DNA of 64,000 nucleotides, from NCBI GenBank assembly GCA_018398575.1, contig JAGTXZ010000010.1, positions 1,426,001 through 1,490,000 on the forward strand, given 5' to 3'. Within the stretch, counting starts at the first letter, position 1, and each line of letters opens with the position of its first letter. The notes below the pieces were generated by a model. That model saw only the letters and a program-made list of their open reading frames with translations. It was not told the DNA's origin and searched no databases. The position numbers were made by a program, and so were the translations under genes. Shown here piece after piece: positions 1-9,623 of this stretch. The DNA is from Ampelomyces quisqualis. Its lineage: Eukaryota; Ascomycota; Dothideomycetes; Pleosporales; Phaeosphaeriaceae.

Positions 1-636
1 CAACCAACCTACCATGAAAGAGACGTGCGTCGGTTGCAGAACTCTTCCACGTACAGAGCAAATTCAAAACCGCGAACAGTGACAAGAATCTATCCTTATA
101 TCAGGGCTGCGAGCGAGGTATATTTGGCTCCGAGGTTCAGAGGGAATCACAGAACGGGACGCAATGTAGGTGGATTAGGCAGACAGCACAACGACGCAGA
201 CAGCATGTATGCCGACACGGTACACGGAAAGCCAGTACGTCGAGACCAAGTGGCAGTATGGTGAAGCGGAAATCAGTATGATGAAGCAGACAGACACTTC
301 GCCACCGCGGACAGACAATATGCCGACGCACACATACATTACACCGACACCGAGAGACACTACAGTGACACAGAAAGACAGTACACTACTGAAGATACAC
401 AATCTCTAGACACAGCCAGAACTTACTCGGATACAGCAAGATACTATACTGGTACAGATAGACGACATTCCGACACAGGCGGAAACTATTCTCGCGCAGA
501 CCGATATGACAAAACACCTTCGACAGCATCACAAAATATGCAACGACCAACATACATGATCACAGCCCCAAGATACAATCCGTACCCAAAAACGCCACGG
601 AACGAGAGGCGATTTATGATGCCGGCTGACATCTGA
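1..636 (+). pseudogene. 3' part of a gene coding heptapeptide repeats, frame disrupted, 5' end outside window
   Basis: From about 178 to 498 the plus strand carries a 21-bp tandem repeat that translates as a seven-residue unit of the pattern [D/E/A]-R-x-Y-x-D-[T/A]. Examples are DRQYADA, ERHYSDT and ARTYSDT. After the repeats the frame continues with a non-repeated tail of about 45 residues, ending PADI and a stop at 634-636. Two units are irregular: one is only 7 bp (220-226) and one is 20 bp (269-288). Between them the repeat is read in another frame (QYVET, KWQYGEA), and the main frame has a TGA at 262-264. Without those indels the reading would be continuous, so this is either a decayed gene, a sequencing or assembly error, or a gene with an unusual exon structure. 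No start codon is assignable because the gene enters from the left edge. I do not recognise the family. Confidence 0.5.
178..498 (+). repeat. 21-bp tandem repeat, about 15 units, protein coding
   Basis: The units are diverged but keep 21-bp spacing: starts at 178, 199, 227, 248, 289, 310, 331, 352, 373, 394, 415, 436, 457 and 478. One truncated 7-bp unit (220-226) and one 20-bp unit (269-288) break the spacing. The divergence mostly keeps Tyr/His/Phe at position 4 and Asp/Glu/Thr at position 6 of the heptapeptide, which suggests past selection on the protein. Confidence 0.7.
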
Positions 637-1124
637 GCCGCAAAAGGCAGGAACGAGGATCCAGGCGGAAAGCGGACAAGCCAAATAAGCCTTAATTGTG
701 TTCAGATTGCCTGATCTTGGAGACATGGAGACTGTGGGCGATAGTATGGACTATGGGACGAGCCTGCAAACAACTCTATGAATAAGGCGGTACTATGATT
801 GATACCTTGGGCAAATAGTGAGATACTCTAGGAAGCGACATTATTCCACGCGCTCTTTCGATATTCCTCGGACCTGAGAGTAAGCGTTTAAACAAATTTA
901 TCTGCTTTCGGGACTTGTCATCCATGTAATCATACTTGTCCGGGCCAACAAACCTAGCATGTAATCGTGGGTGTTGAACCGCATGTCGAACCAACCATCT
1001 ACCTGCTTTGGGCAGAGGAATCCCAACGTTTTTAACGCGTATTAGAGAGTTCTGGATGTACCATAGGCCCGTGATTTTACACCTCGTGCGGGCTGGACTG
1101 CCCAACACGGACACACACACTCCC
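637..1124. other. Intergenic, no gene seen
   Basis: This is convergent spacer between the repeat-protein tail and dph7. Only short open frames occur, with no recognisable protein. No repeat or RNA gene was seen. Confidence 0.6.
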
Positions 1125-2351
1125 TCAAAACCTCCACAAACACAGCAACCGATCGTAAAAACTCGTACTCACAGCCGTTGTCCTCCCGTCTTCGTCCCTC
1201 CCCGGTTGCGCATCACTTCCGTAATTCATACTCTCGTGCTCCTCAAACTTGGCTAGGACTTTGAACTTCCAATCCTCCCCATCTCGTGATAACTTCACCA
1301 CCCGCGTCCCCGCATGCATGCAGCTAACCAAGAGGACAATTTCGGTGGGCGGCGGTTCAGAGCGCCACTTTTCGACCGCGTTGTGTGCGGGGAGTGTCGG
1401 GGACCGGGCAAGGAGTTTGAGGCGCCATACGCCGCCGCCGAGATTGAGGTCTGCAAGGACTTGTCTGCGTCCAGTGGGTGAAATGCGTAAAAGGCGAATC
1501 GAATCGTCGTAGCTCCCCGTGAGTACAAGCGCACTTTGATCATCGATGTGCAGTGGTAGAATTGCCGTGACGCCCGCGCCGTGGATTTTCTTGTCTGTCC
1601 AGGATGTATATCTGGCAGAGACATGGCGGTCAGAACCGTCTGGTGCATCATGGTCCTGATCTTCAGATAATTCAATCATTTTGATCGCGCTGTCGTCGCC
1701 ACCAGATAGTATGCTCGAACCATCTGGTAGGAAAGCTAGGGCCCATGCTTCGAGGTTGTGTTTTGCTAATTCCATCGTCTGCATCTCCTCACCATCATCG
1801 TTTGACTCCGTTTCGATAATGCCCAAACATACCCTCCCATCGCTGAGCGTCATGCCGACCATGTAGGATTCAGGATGCCATGCAAATGCCGTGACGAGCA
1901 CATTCTCAGGAAAATACTGGATTGTTCTGATGTGCACGATACTCGGATTGCGCTCCCAGGTAGCGAGTTCGTAGATACCAAACGAGCCTGTCGAAGTAGC
2001 TACGCCAAAATTTGAGCTGGGCACGTGTGTGAGGAAATGGATGTCCAGAATGGCGGAGGGGGTGGAGAAATTTTGCAGGATGTTGCTGTCATGAAATTAG
2101 CTCTCATTTACATTATGATGGTCCAAGACATACACATTGTCCCCATCAACGCGCACTAATATCAAGCTGCCGTTGCGCTGTTGGGTCTTACTAGCATTAT
2201 TACTACAAGCGAGTTCGGAAGATCCTTCATCAGCTTGCTTTTCGAGGTTGTAGGTTCCGATCACGGCGAAGTCGGTTCTGAGGGGAAAGAATTCGATGCA
2301 GCTGGGAGGTAGGTCGAGCTTGAATGAAGTAAGGGATTTTAGGGATGTCAT
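1125..2351 (-). CDS. dph7: Diphthine methyltransferase, WD40 protein (DPH7/RRT2/WDR85)
   Basis: This enzyme demethylates diphthine methyl ester on eEF2, a late cytosolic step of diphthamide synthesis. The model has two exons, 2351-2134 and 2085-1125, giving 392 residues. The 48-nt intron 2086-2133 starts GTATGT, has CTAAT near its 3' end and ends CAG. Reading straight through it meets a TAA. The protein is a single WD40 propeller, visible as AFAWHPESY, ALAFLPDGSSILSGGDD and VLTGSYDDSIRLLRI. The C-terminal blade carries the family hallmark EHESMNYGSD followed by STSFYDRLLCLW, as in WDR85 orthologues. ATG at 2351 is chosen because the N-terminal strand (SFKLDLPPSCIEFFP) follows directly. It is transcribed toward the left edge and convergent with the repeat gene. 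Identification rests on family motifs. Confidence 0.88.
2086..2133 (-). other. dph7: dph7 intron, 48 nt
   Basis: Donor GTATGT, branch GCTAAT and acceptor GACAG on the minus strand. Removal keeps frame in phase 2 and joins Asp-Asn-Val to Asn-Ile-Leu. Confidence 0.85.
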
Positions 2352-2620
2352 GGCGGGCGGATGTAGTTTAAGACTCTAAGTATGATGTTGCTAGAGCTCG
2401 TGTTTCCTCGCTATTCGTAGCCAACGCTAGTGGTGAACGTGACTAAGCCTGATTTTATCATGGTGCCGTTGAGTTGGTATGCACAAGCGACAGTGGCGAT
2501 CATAACGTCTTCACCGATCACACGCGAAGCTCTGAGATGTACCAATTTGTATATTATAAACAGTCGAAAGTTCGCACGAGTAGGCGGCCATGTTGCACAC
2601 GCATTATCGTACACTTAATC

Positions 2621-5182
2621 TTACCACAATAACTCACAGTTGCACATCCTCACTTGTTGGAAGTCCTTCCAATTCTTGTCGGTTTTCTTGACCAATTCAC
2701 GCCTATGCCACGTGAGCGCAAATCTCCTTGCCTCATCCTGGTCATCAAAGTCCAAGATCCATCTATTATACGCGCGGCTCATTACTTCTTGACTGATGCC
2801 CTTCGCGTCATCTGCTTCTATTGTCCCATCGCCTTGCATGAGGTATGCAAGAGTGGGGTCCTCGAACTCGACTCTGAAGTTGCTGGATGTAGGAGATTCG
2901 CGCTCCATGCGGCTATATTGGCGTGGTCTTGTATTTGCGATTGGTAGCGTACGTGTTTTGAGGTTGATCAGATCGCGTAGTCGGTGAATGGATGAATCCG
3001 ACTCATTGCACAATGGAATCGACGTGCCTCGAAGGTAGGCGTCGGTGCGGAGGGTTTTGAAGAGATCCGCAGGAGTTGGCTCGTAGCCTTCAATGTGCAT
3101 AAGAACTTTGAATATGCGATTCCCCTTGTTGTCGAGGTTGGGAACAACTGGTTTGTAACCCTCCTGCTCAAACAGTGTGCGAAGAGCAGGATGATAAGGC
3201 TGCATGAGTGTGCGAAGTTCGAGGGCGTGCTCGGTCGGCTTGAGGAGATAGGAGGATGTGGCTGCTTCGACGTCCTCGCCGTCTTCGAGGAAGCCCTTTG
3301 GCGCTGGGATGGCAGAGAAGATATTGGACGGCTGATGCAGGGCAGCTAATTTATGAAGTCGACCAGCATTTTTCTGGTAAGCGTGCGCAGACTCCGGAGA
3401 CTTGAAGAGAAGATAGTAGAATGGGAGACGCTCAAGGCTCAAGGGATCACGACCTGGTATGACCTTGTAAAATGCGCCGTCACCGGTCCAGACACCACTG
3501 TGCTTGGCTTTGGGAATGAGTCGCCTGAAGTCAGACTCTGTCAGCTCGGTGCTGCAGTGCACGAGCTGCAGTGCAGTGATTTTCTCGCCACTCTTCTGAA
3601 ACGATTTGATCAACTGCTCTTTCTTAGAGAGGGGTCGATCAACGAGCTGCCGACTGATGAGTTTGGTGTTTTCTGGCGGGTCAAGCTTCGGATACTGCCC
3701 TCGATCTTCTGGTAGACGAGTCGGGGGCGAAGGGTTAGCTTCAGGAAACAGCTCTTCAAGCAGGGATTGCTTGTCCGAGGCGTCTACACGAGCAGCCGCT
3801 GAGGCCGGAGTGGTCACGCCTATGGTGCTGGACTTCGCCTTTGGGTCTTGTGTAGGCGCCTTGCTCCCGCTCTTAGGCTTCTTAGTTGGGGAGGAACGAG
3901 CATCGTCCGGCCCATCGGCGGGCGTAGAAGTCGGCTCAGTGTCAGAAGTTTCCTGTAATTGTTTCCTCTTCACCATGTCCGGTGTGACAAGGTTTGCATG
4001 GTCGACTGGAGTCATCGATGAGCGAGCATAGGTGTCTTGCGCATGTTCCAGCACTTGTCCCCTCTCGCGCACGTGACGAGCCTTGCTCTTGATATTGGGT
4101 TCCTTGGTAGGGTCGGTACGACCACTGCTGAACTCAGACATTGGCACACGTTTTGATTTGTCCACAGTATTTCGGTTCGGATCCCTATAACCAGGAGAAG
4201 ATGATCTGACTCCATTATGCAGCCGCTGAGAGGCAGGTGTTGTCATGGACGGGTTGCGTGGGCGTTCGCTTTCGTATTCAGCCGTAAATGACAGTGATGG
4301 ACGTTCATCGCTAGGAAGGTCGGAAAGTATCTGCCTGAAGATTCTGCGATGCGCCAGGCTCTGGAGCGTGTTGGTATCACGCTCTGCAACAGCTGTATGA
4401 GCGATCAGTACAAGCCGGTCGCGGATCAGCGCGCTTATATGCGACACTGGAGCTGAGTCCATGTACTCAATCGACCTCAGTGCCTCGGCGAGGAGAGAGA
4501 TGGACTGCAGGTACAATATTTTTGCACGCTTTAAAATCGCAGAAACTCTGACTACAGCTTTTCCAGATCCGAGACCTAGCGCGTGAAGCCTTCTGCATTT
4601 CTTCAGTCGAGCAAACAGAGCCGGATCGCCTTCGCGAAGTGCTTGTCGTCCAATGAACAGAAGACGATGGTGAATCAGATCAATGATAGACGCGCCGGTG
4701 CTGGGCATGGCTTTGTCCAACTCGTTCGCAACCTCGACGAGTTCGGTCGTCGATCTGCCAAACCTCCGACGCGCTTTCTGCAGAATGTATGCAGGGCTGG
4801 ATCCATTGTCGCCAGGTCGTCGCGCGGTTCCTCGGCCGGGTTGCATGGCTGGCGGTGGTGGTGTGGTCTCTGGCCCGCACAACGTGGCTCCTTGTTTGGC
4901 GACGGGCCGTGATGCTGGCAGAGAATTGGCCGTGTTTTCCAGTGCAACCCTCAACATCTTCACCTGCTCGTAGAGCTCGTGGATCTGCTGCTGCATGACG
5001 GTTACTGACGGCCCATGGGGACTGGTATCGCGAGCGGACTGCCCAAGCAGAGGGAGGCTGTCGAGCGCCGACTTCCACCAGCTCCTGCTCTGACGGCGCG
5101 CATCGGTGGCCTGGCTGGCCCCCTTCTGAGGCACGTCTGGCTGGGGGTCCGAGGCGGGCGTCTCTGCAGAGTTTCTTAGCAT
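2621..5182 (-). CDS. Conserved fungal protein of unknown function, 853 aa
   Basis: One long open frame without an intron. The first ATG is at 5182; an upstream in-frame GTG at 5188 is not a plausible start. Residues 1-130 are low complexity with a predicted helix (QQQIHELYEQVKMLRVALE). Residues 135-290 are helical and basic (ARRRFGRSTTELVEVANELDKA and repeated Ile/Leu/Arg helices). Residues 300-500 are disordered, rich in Ser/Pro/Lys. Residues 500-853 look folded, with FYYLLFKSPESAHAYQ and WILDFDDQDEARRFALTW resembling the beta3-alpha2 part of RRM-like folds. That suggests an RNA-related or mitochondrial role, which is inference only. The 3' end is uncertain: a GTGAGG just before the stop could be a donor for a further small exon. 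It shares a 393-bp divergent promoter region with the Afg2-type gene. Confidence 0.7.
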   Translation of the reverse strand: MLRNSAETPASDPQPDVPQKGASQATDARRQSRSWWKSALDSLPLLGQSARDTSPHGPSVTVMQQQIHELYEQVKMLRVALENTANSLPASRPVAKQGATLCGPETTPPPPAMQPGRGTARRPGDNGSSPAYILQKARRRFGRSTTELVEVANELDKAMPSTGASIIDLIHHRLLFIGRQALREGDPALFARLKKCRRLHALGLGSGKAVVRVSAILKRAKILYLQSISLLAEALRSIEYMDSAPVSHISALIRDRLVLIAHTAVAERDTNTLQSLAHRRIFRQILSDLPSDERPSLSFTAEYESERPRNPSMTTPASQRLHNGVRSSSPGYRDPNRNTVDKSKRVPMSEFSSGRTDPTKEPNIKSKARHVRERGQVLEHAQDTYARSSMTPVDHANLVTPDMVKRKQLQETSDTEPTSTPADGPDDARSSPTKKPKSGSKAPTQDPKAKSSTIGVTTPASAAARVDASDKQSLLEELFPEANPSPPTRLPEDRGQYPKLDPPENTKLISRQLVDRPLSKKEQLIKSFQKSGEKITALQLVHCSTELTESDFRRLIPKAKHSGVWTGDGAFYKVIPGRDPLSLERLPFYYLLFKSPESAHAYQKNAGRLHKLAALHQPSNIFSAIPAPKGFLEDGEDVEAATSSYLLKPTEHALELRTLMQPYHPALRTLFEQEGYKPVVPNLDNKGNRIFKVLMHIEGYEPTPADLFKTLRTDAYLRGTSIPLCNESDSSIHRLRDLINLKTRTLPIANTRPRQYSRMERESPTSSNFRVEFEDPTLAYLMQGDGTIEADDAKGISQEVMSRAYNRWILDFDDQDEARRFALTWHRRELVKKTDKNWKDFQQVRMCNCELLW

Positions 5183-5575
5183 GCACACTCCCGTCCTCCC
5201 CCACCCACAGCAAAGATGAAGTTACCTGCGCGCTGCCCCCCCTCAACCCCGTGCCATGCCGCCTTGGCTCGCCCGTCATCGGCGGCGGTGGAGAGCTTCG
5301 CGTGCGGCGTCGAGGCAGCGTGAAGGACCCGGCAGATGCTCCCTGGAGATCGACATGGCCGTACATGTCGCGAGAGAAGCGGCGGTGGCATCAATTGCTA
5401 GGCGGCGTCTCATGGCAAGCTCCGCCCCGCCTGCCAGCATCGCGAACACTGAGTAGCCTCACCAGCTTTTACACTAGCCCGCCTGATCGGGACTAGCGGC
5501 ACTTCGCTTAGTCACGGCAACCATCCCCTCCTCGATTTCGGCCAGACACCTTCTCTTCCCCAAGTCCTCCTGAAC
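5183..5575. promoter_or_regulatory. Divergent promoter region between the 853-aa gene and afg2
   Basis: This 393-bp gap separates two divergent start codons. It is GC rich with no clear TATA box. No specific operator is identified. Confidence 0.5.
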
Positions 5576-7910
5576 ATGAGCGCAGCTACGGCATTTGCTC
5601 TGCGTCCGCTCGAGCGAAACCCGCTCAGTGCTTCGGGCAATGCTCTTGAGGGCGCTTTCCGAGTCTACCTCTCTCAGCGGGAGCAGAAAGCGCTGAGCCT
5701 GGCGAACGGCGACCTGGTGCGGCTCAAGACGGCCGCTGGCTTCAAGGGTTACGCCGTGGCGTGGCTGGCCTCTCAGACGAACCCTGGGAGCAAGCCCATA
5801 GCAAAAGTCACCGACCTGCTTCGCGAGCAGTATGGCCTGTCGCTCAATGACCCCGTGTTCGTCGATCAAGCTAGCGATTGCTGGAAGCCTCTCAACACCA
5901 TCGAGGTCAGTGTTCCAGCGTCTGCAGAGGAGAAATTTGCGTCGGAGGAAGAGCTCTTGTATTGGGTCCGGCACGCACTGGGTAGAGTTACACACGACGA
6001 ATACATCCATTGCGCCGCCTGCTGACCGCGGCAGTCGATCTCGATATTATACTGCCAGGCTGCACTTTCCCCATCCAACCCAAGGGCCCAAAGACCCAGC
6101 ACAAGAGTAACAAGCTACGTATGCATGTAAACAACATTGAGCCACAGCCGGATGAAAAACATGCCGTCTACTTTGATCCCATCAAGACACAAGTGACAAC
6201 CTCAAGCGACGTCTCTTGTGGGAGACGCCCATTATCTCCTTCTGGCACTCTACAGCTCAGGAGAGACGGCATAGGTGGCCTAACTGGACAAATTGCCACG
6301 GTCGATAGGACCCTTTCCTTTCTCACTAGTGCTGCTCTAAGTTCATCTGACCAGTATCTGCTTGGTCCCACCACTCTTTTGTTCCATGGGCCAGAGGGGA
6401 CAGGCAAGACCCTTCTGCTCGAACGGCTTGCAGAATGTCCTTGGCAGCAAGTATTCCGCATCGATTCCGAGACTCATCCCAAAGGCCAAGTCAAAGCTAT
6501 TATTGAGACCTTTGAAGATGCTCGTAATCATGAACCAAGCCTAATCCTCATGGACAATCTGGATAGATTTCTCGAGAAAGCGGACACTCTAGTAAATAGA
6601 CTAAGGACAGAACTAGCAAAACTGGAAGGAAGTCAGGTCGTCGTCGCAGCAGCAGCTCGCAGCGTGTACGATATTGACACAAGTCTCAGGACAACATCAG
6701 CCTTCAAAACCGAGCTTGAGCTCTTTCCTCCCAATGTTCGGCAAAGAAATGACATACTTCGCCAGATTCTTGGGCCAGGCCGAAAAATAGGCAACATCGA
6801 TTTCTCTACTTTGGCAGCACGAACTCATGGCTGCGTTGGTCGTGACCTCCACAAGTTATGCAGCCTCGCCAGGAACCGGCGGGTGCAGCGTGCCTTCGAG
6901 TCGCTGGACGATGACGAGAAGGCCACGCTAGGGGAAATCCTCGAGAAAACAGACTTCGTCATACAAGAAGACTTTGACGCTATCGTTGATCAAGTACAGC
7001 CGACAGTTCTCAAGGAGAGTATTCTGGAAGTGCCCAAAGTCAGGTGGACAGACATTGCGGGCTTGGACCATGTTCGCGCTGTACTCGAAGCCATAACTAT
7101 TCGCCCATTCAAGGTTTGTAGTTTCCCATATGCCGCCCGACAAGAGCTCATACTGACAAGCTTCAGTACCCTGATCTTGACGTCAAGTTCGGCGGACCAC
7201 AGTCACGTAAAGGTGTGCTACTATATGGCCCTCCAGGCTGTGCAAAGACCTTGATCGCTCAGGCGGTCGCAACCGAGAGCAACCAGAATTTCCTAGCTGT
7301 CAAGGGCTCAGAGCTCATCAAGATGTACGTAGGCGAATCTGAGCGAGCCATCCGGGACGTCTTCCGTCGTGCGCGTGCAGCGAAACCCTGCATTATATTC
7401 TTCGATGAGATTGACTCCATCGGCAAATCACGCGAGAAGACGCAGGAGAGCGGGCTAAACGTCGTCACAACACTCCTTAATGAGATGGACGGCATTGAAG
7501 CACTCAAGGATGTCTTCATTATCGGCGCAACGAATAGGCCTGATATTCTGGACTCTGCGCTCATTCGTACCGGTAGATTCGACGCGCATATTCACATTGG
7601 GCTCCCGACCGAAGAAGCAAGGAAACAAATCCTTCAGATCCACACTAAGAAGAGACCACTAGCCTCAGACGTAGATCTGGGTGTCGTTGCTGGCAAGACT
7701 GAGGGCAGCAGCGGCGCCGACATAAGTGGTCTGTGTGCAGTGGCTGTCGAATTTGCTATTTCCGACTACGAGAAAGCCCCAGAGAGCGAGCCTCTGATCC
7801 GCATGTGCCATTTTGAGCAGGCTCTGGCGCAACATGTACCACACACATTTCAAGACGAAGCTGAGCGGTACAGGAATTGGCGACCAGGGAAGTCGTTGAC
7901 CGAGGGCTAG
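5576..7910 (+). CDS. afg2: Type II AAA ATPase, Afg2/Drg1 family (60S ribosome maturation)
   Basis: In yeast, Afg2/Drg1 removes Rlp24 and other shuttling factors from cytoplasmic pre-60S particles. The model has three exons, 5576-5981, 6035-7113 and 7167-7910, giving 742 residues, close to yeast's about 780. Residues 1-200 form a CDC48-like N domain. D1 has Walker A GPEGTGKT near residue 253, but Walker B reads LILMDNLDRF near 307 with Asn in place of the catalytic Glu. D2 is canonical: VRWTDIAGLDHVR before it, Walker A GPPGCAKT near 518, FLAVKGSELIKMYVGESE, Walker B IIFFDEIDSI near 572 and arginine finger region TGRFD near 629. The Cys in D2 Walker A and the NFLAVKG block are typical of Afg2 rather than Cdc48. 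Both introns are 53 nt with CTGAC branch points. D1 is probably hydrolysis-poor, so assignment to Afg2 rather than a divergent paralogue is likely but not certain. Confidence 0.82.
5982..6034 (+). other. afg2: afg2 intron 1, 53 nt
   Basis: Donor GTAGAG, branch CTGAC and acceptor GCAG. Removal joins Ala-Leu to Val-Asp-Leu-Asp in phase 1 and restores a continuous N domain. Confidence 0.85.
7114..7166 (+). other. afg2: afg2 intron 2, 53 nt
   Basis: Donor GTTTGT, branch CTGAC and acceptor TTCAG. The join gives RPFK then YPDL in front of the D2 Walker A, as expected for AAA proteins. Confidence 0.85.
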
Positions 7911-9623
7911 AGAACGCTCGTCACGCAAGTACATACATTAGCCGCACCACAACAGCTTGCGCAGCCTCGAGGTCTTGCGGCTGCCTGTAAGCCTGCCAGA
8001 CATCAGATTGTCTCAAACACTTCGATAGAGCTCTTCCAACGCTCAAACGCATCTTCAAAGTCCGCAAGGCCAGGGCGCCTTGAAGACCTACAGACAGTAG
8101 TTTAACGATAGCGGGCTGTCTGTACTCCGTACAGTCGAAGCCCTGCCTAAAAGCAATAACAGAGTTAAAGATAATACTTACATAAGGATACTTTCCTTCG
8201 CTCCCGCTCAATTTTGTATACTCATGCGGATAATACCCTGTACTATTATATCCTTAGCACTTGGGCCCCTACCAATATCCTGGGGCGTAGATGCATCAGA
8301 CATTTTTACAAAATCTTGGCAAAAAGGGGCGTTTTCAAACCAAATTTCCTCATCTTAGGGCTATTTTGGAACGTGACCTGCGTCGTTACAACGATACCTC
8401 CGGTACAAGGATTTCTGACAGGAGATTTGACCTCATCCTTGTGCCCGGGTTTCCACTGTACATATGTACCGCTCGCGGCGCACGTGCGCATGCTTTTTTG
8501 CGCATGGAAAATGATAGCAATCTTGATTACGGGCCGAAGGAGTGTGTCTGACGTTTGAACGGTGCCTCGCGTTGGTGCCTACTGAGGTCATGTCCAGGTC
8601 CATGATATCAGGCTGCGTTATACTACTCGCTTCCTCAGCATGCAAACGCCATGCCCTCGTACGAGCTTCAGCTGTTCTTAGAGCTCATTGTGTGACAATT
8701 GTGGCATCTCGAATGTCTTCGAGGTTTGAGGCGCCAATAAGTTGATTCATTTCATGAGAGCCAGTGTTTGGAACTTGCGACAATTGACTTGACAACAGCT
8801 TGTCGTTAAAAGAGGGACCCGTGGCGGCTAGCGAAATTACTCGACTGTTGGACGGCACAGTCTCGTCCTGAACGGCTGAAACTCGGGCCTGTGCTCACAT
8901 CGCTGCAGGAACAGCCGCCTGTAATACGGAATACCGCGCATTATTATTATCTGCAACGAGGGCACACGACTGCAATCGCGGCTCGACTTGCAGCGCTCTC
9001 TGCGGGTTCTCATCATTATCACCACCGTGGTCGATGCAGAACCGGGATTCACTTCACCGTCTCGGATTAGACACGGACACCAACCTCCAATGTGCTCTTG
9101 TACCACATTTGTGCAAACAGAACGCATATCCCAGTAGACCGTTACCGTGAGTCCGTGACATACAACACTTTCTAGTGAATCCCCGTAGATGATCCTGGCA
9201 TGCCGTGGTCGCATGTCGCCACCAAACCGATCACACCAATGCTTCCCGCGCACAGGCGATCTTTCATACCCTAGTGCCCCAACGTTGTGGTCCTGACTCC
9301 TGAATCTTGATGTTGTGCAATCTTTCCCTGACGCCCAGCTGCTGTACCACAGGTGGGTGGATTACCTCTGCTCCTGGTACGGAGTAAATGTGGAGGTGTC
9401 AGGATGTTTCCCGCACATACTGAACAGTCAGCATTCTGGCTCAACCCCTCTCATCGCTGAGGTTCTTTCCCTATACCCAGCCTTTCCAACTACGCGTCGC
9501 CGGCCGTGCAACTATTTGCTCATTGAGCTGTCCATTCCTTTGATTCAACGATACCACTTCTCTTCTCGTCACTCATTTTCACGAAATTCTGTTCCTGATA
9601 CACACTAGCGATCTGAAACCATC
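7911..9623. other. Long intergenic region, no gene seen
   Basis: About 1.7 kb with only short, unrelated open frames. It holds two copies of the 9-mer TACGGAGTA or its complement (8123-8131 and 9378-9386). It also holds two perfect 12-bp palindromes close together (8458-8469 and 8478-8489). The right part is the promoter of the next gene. Confidence 0.55.

Noticed and set aside
2086..2111. Very short 26-nt intron in dph7 (GTAAAT...GACAG)
   Set aside because: It has donor, branch and acceptor sequences but is too short for a fungal spliceosome. The 48-nt choice with donor GTATGT is better and keeps frame.
4680..5366. 228-codon minus-strand open frame
   Set aside because: It overlaps the N-terminal part of the 853-aa gene in another frame; composition is Arg/Pro/Ser biased, typical of a shadow in GC-rich DNA.
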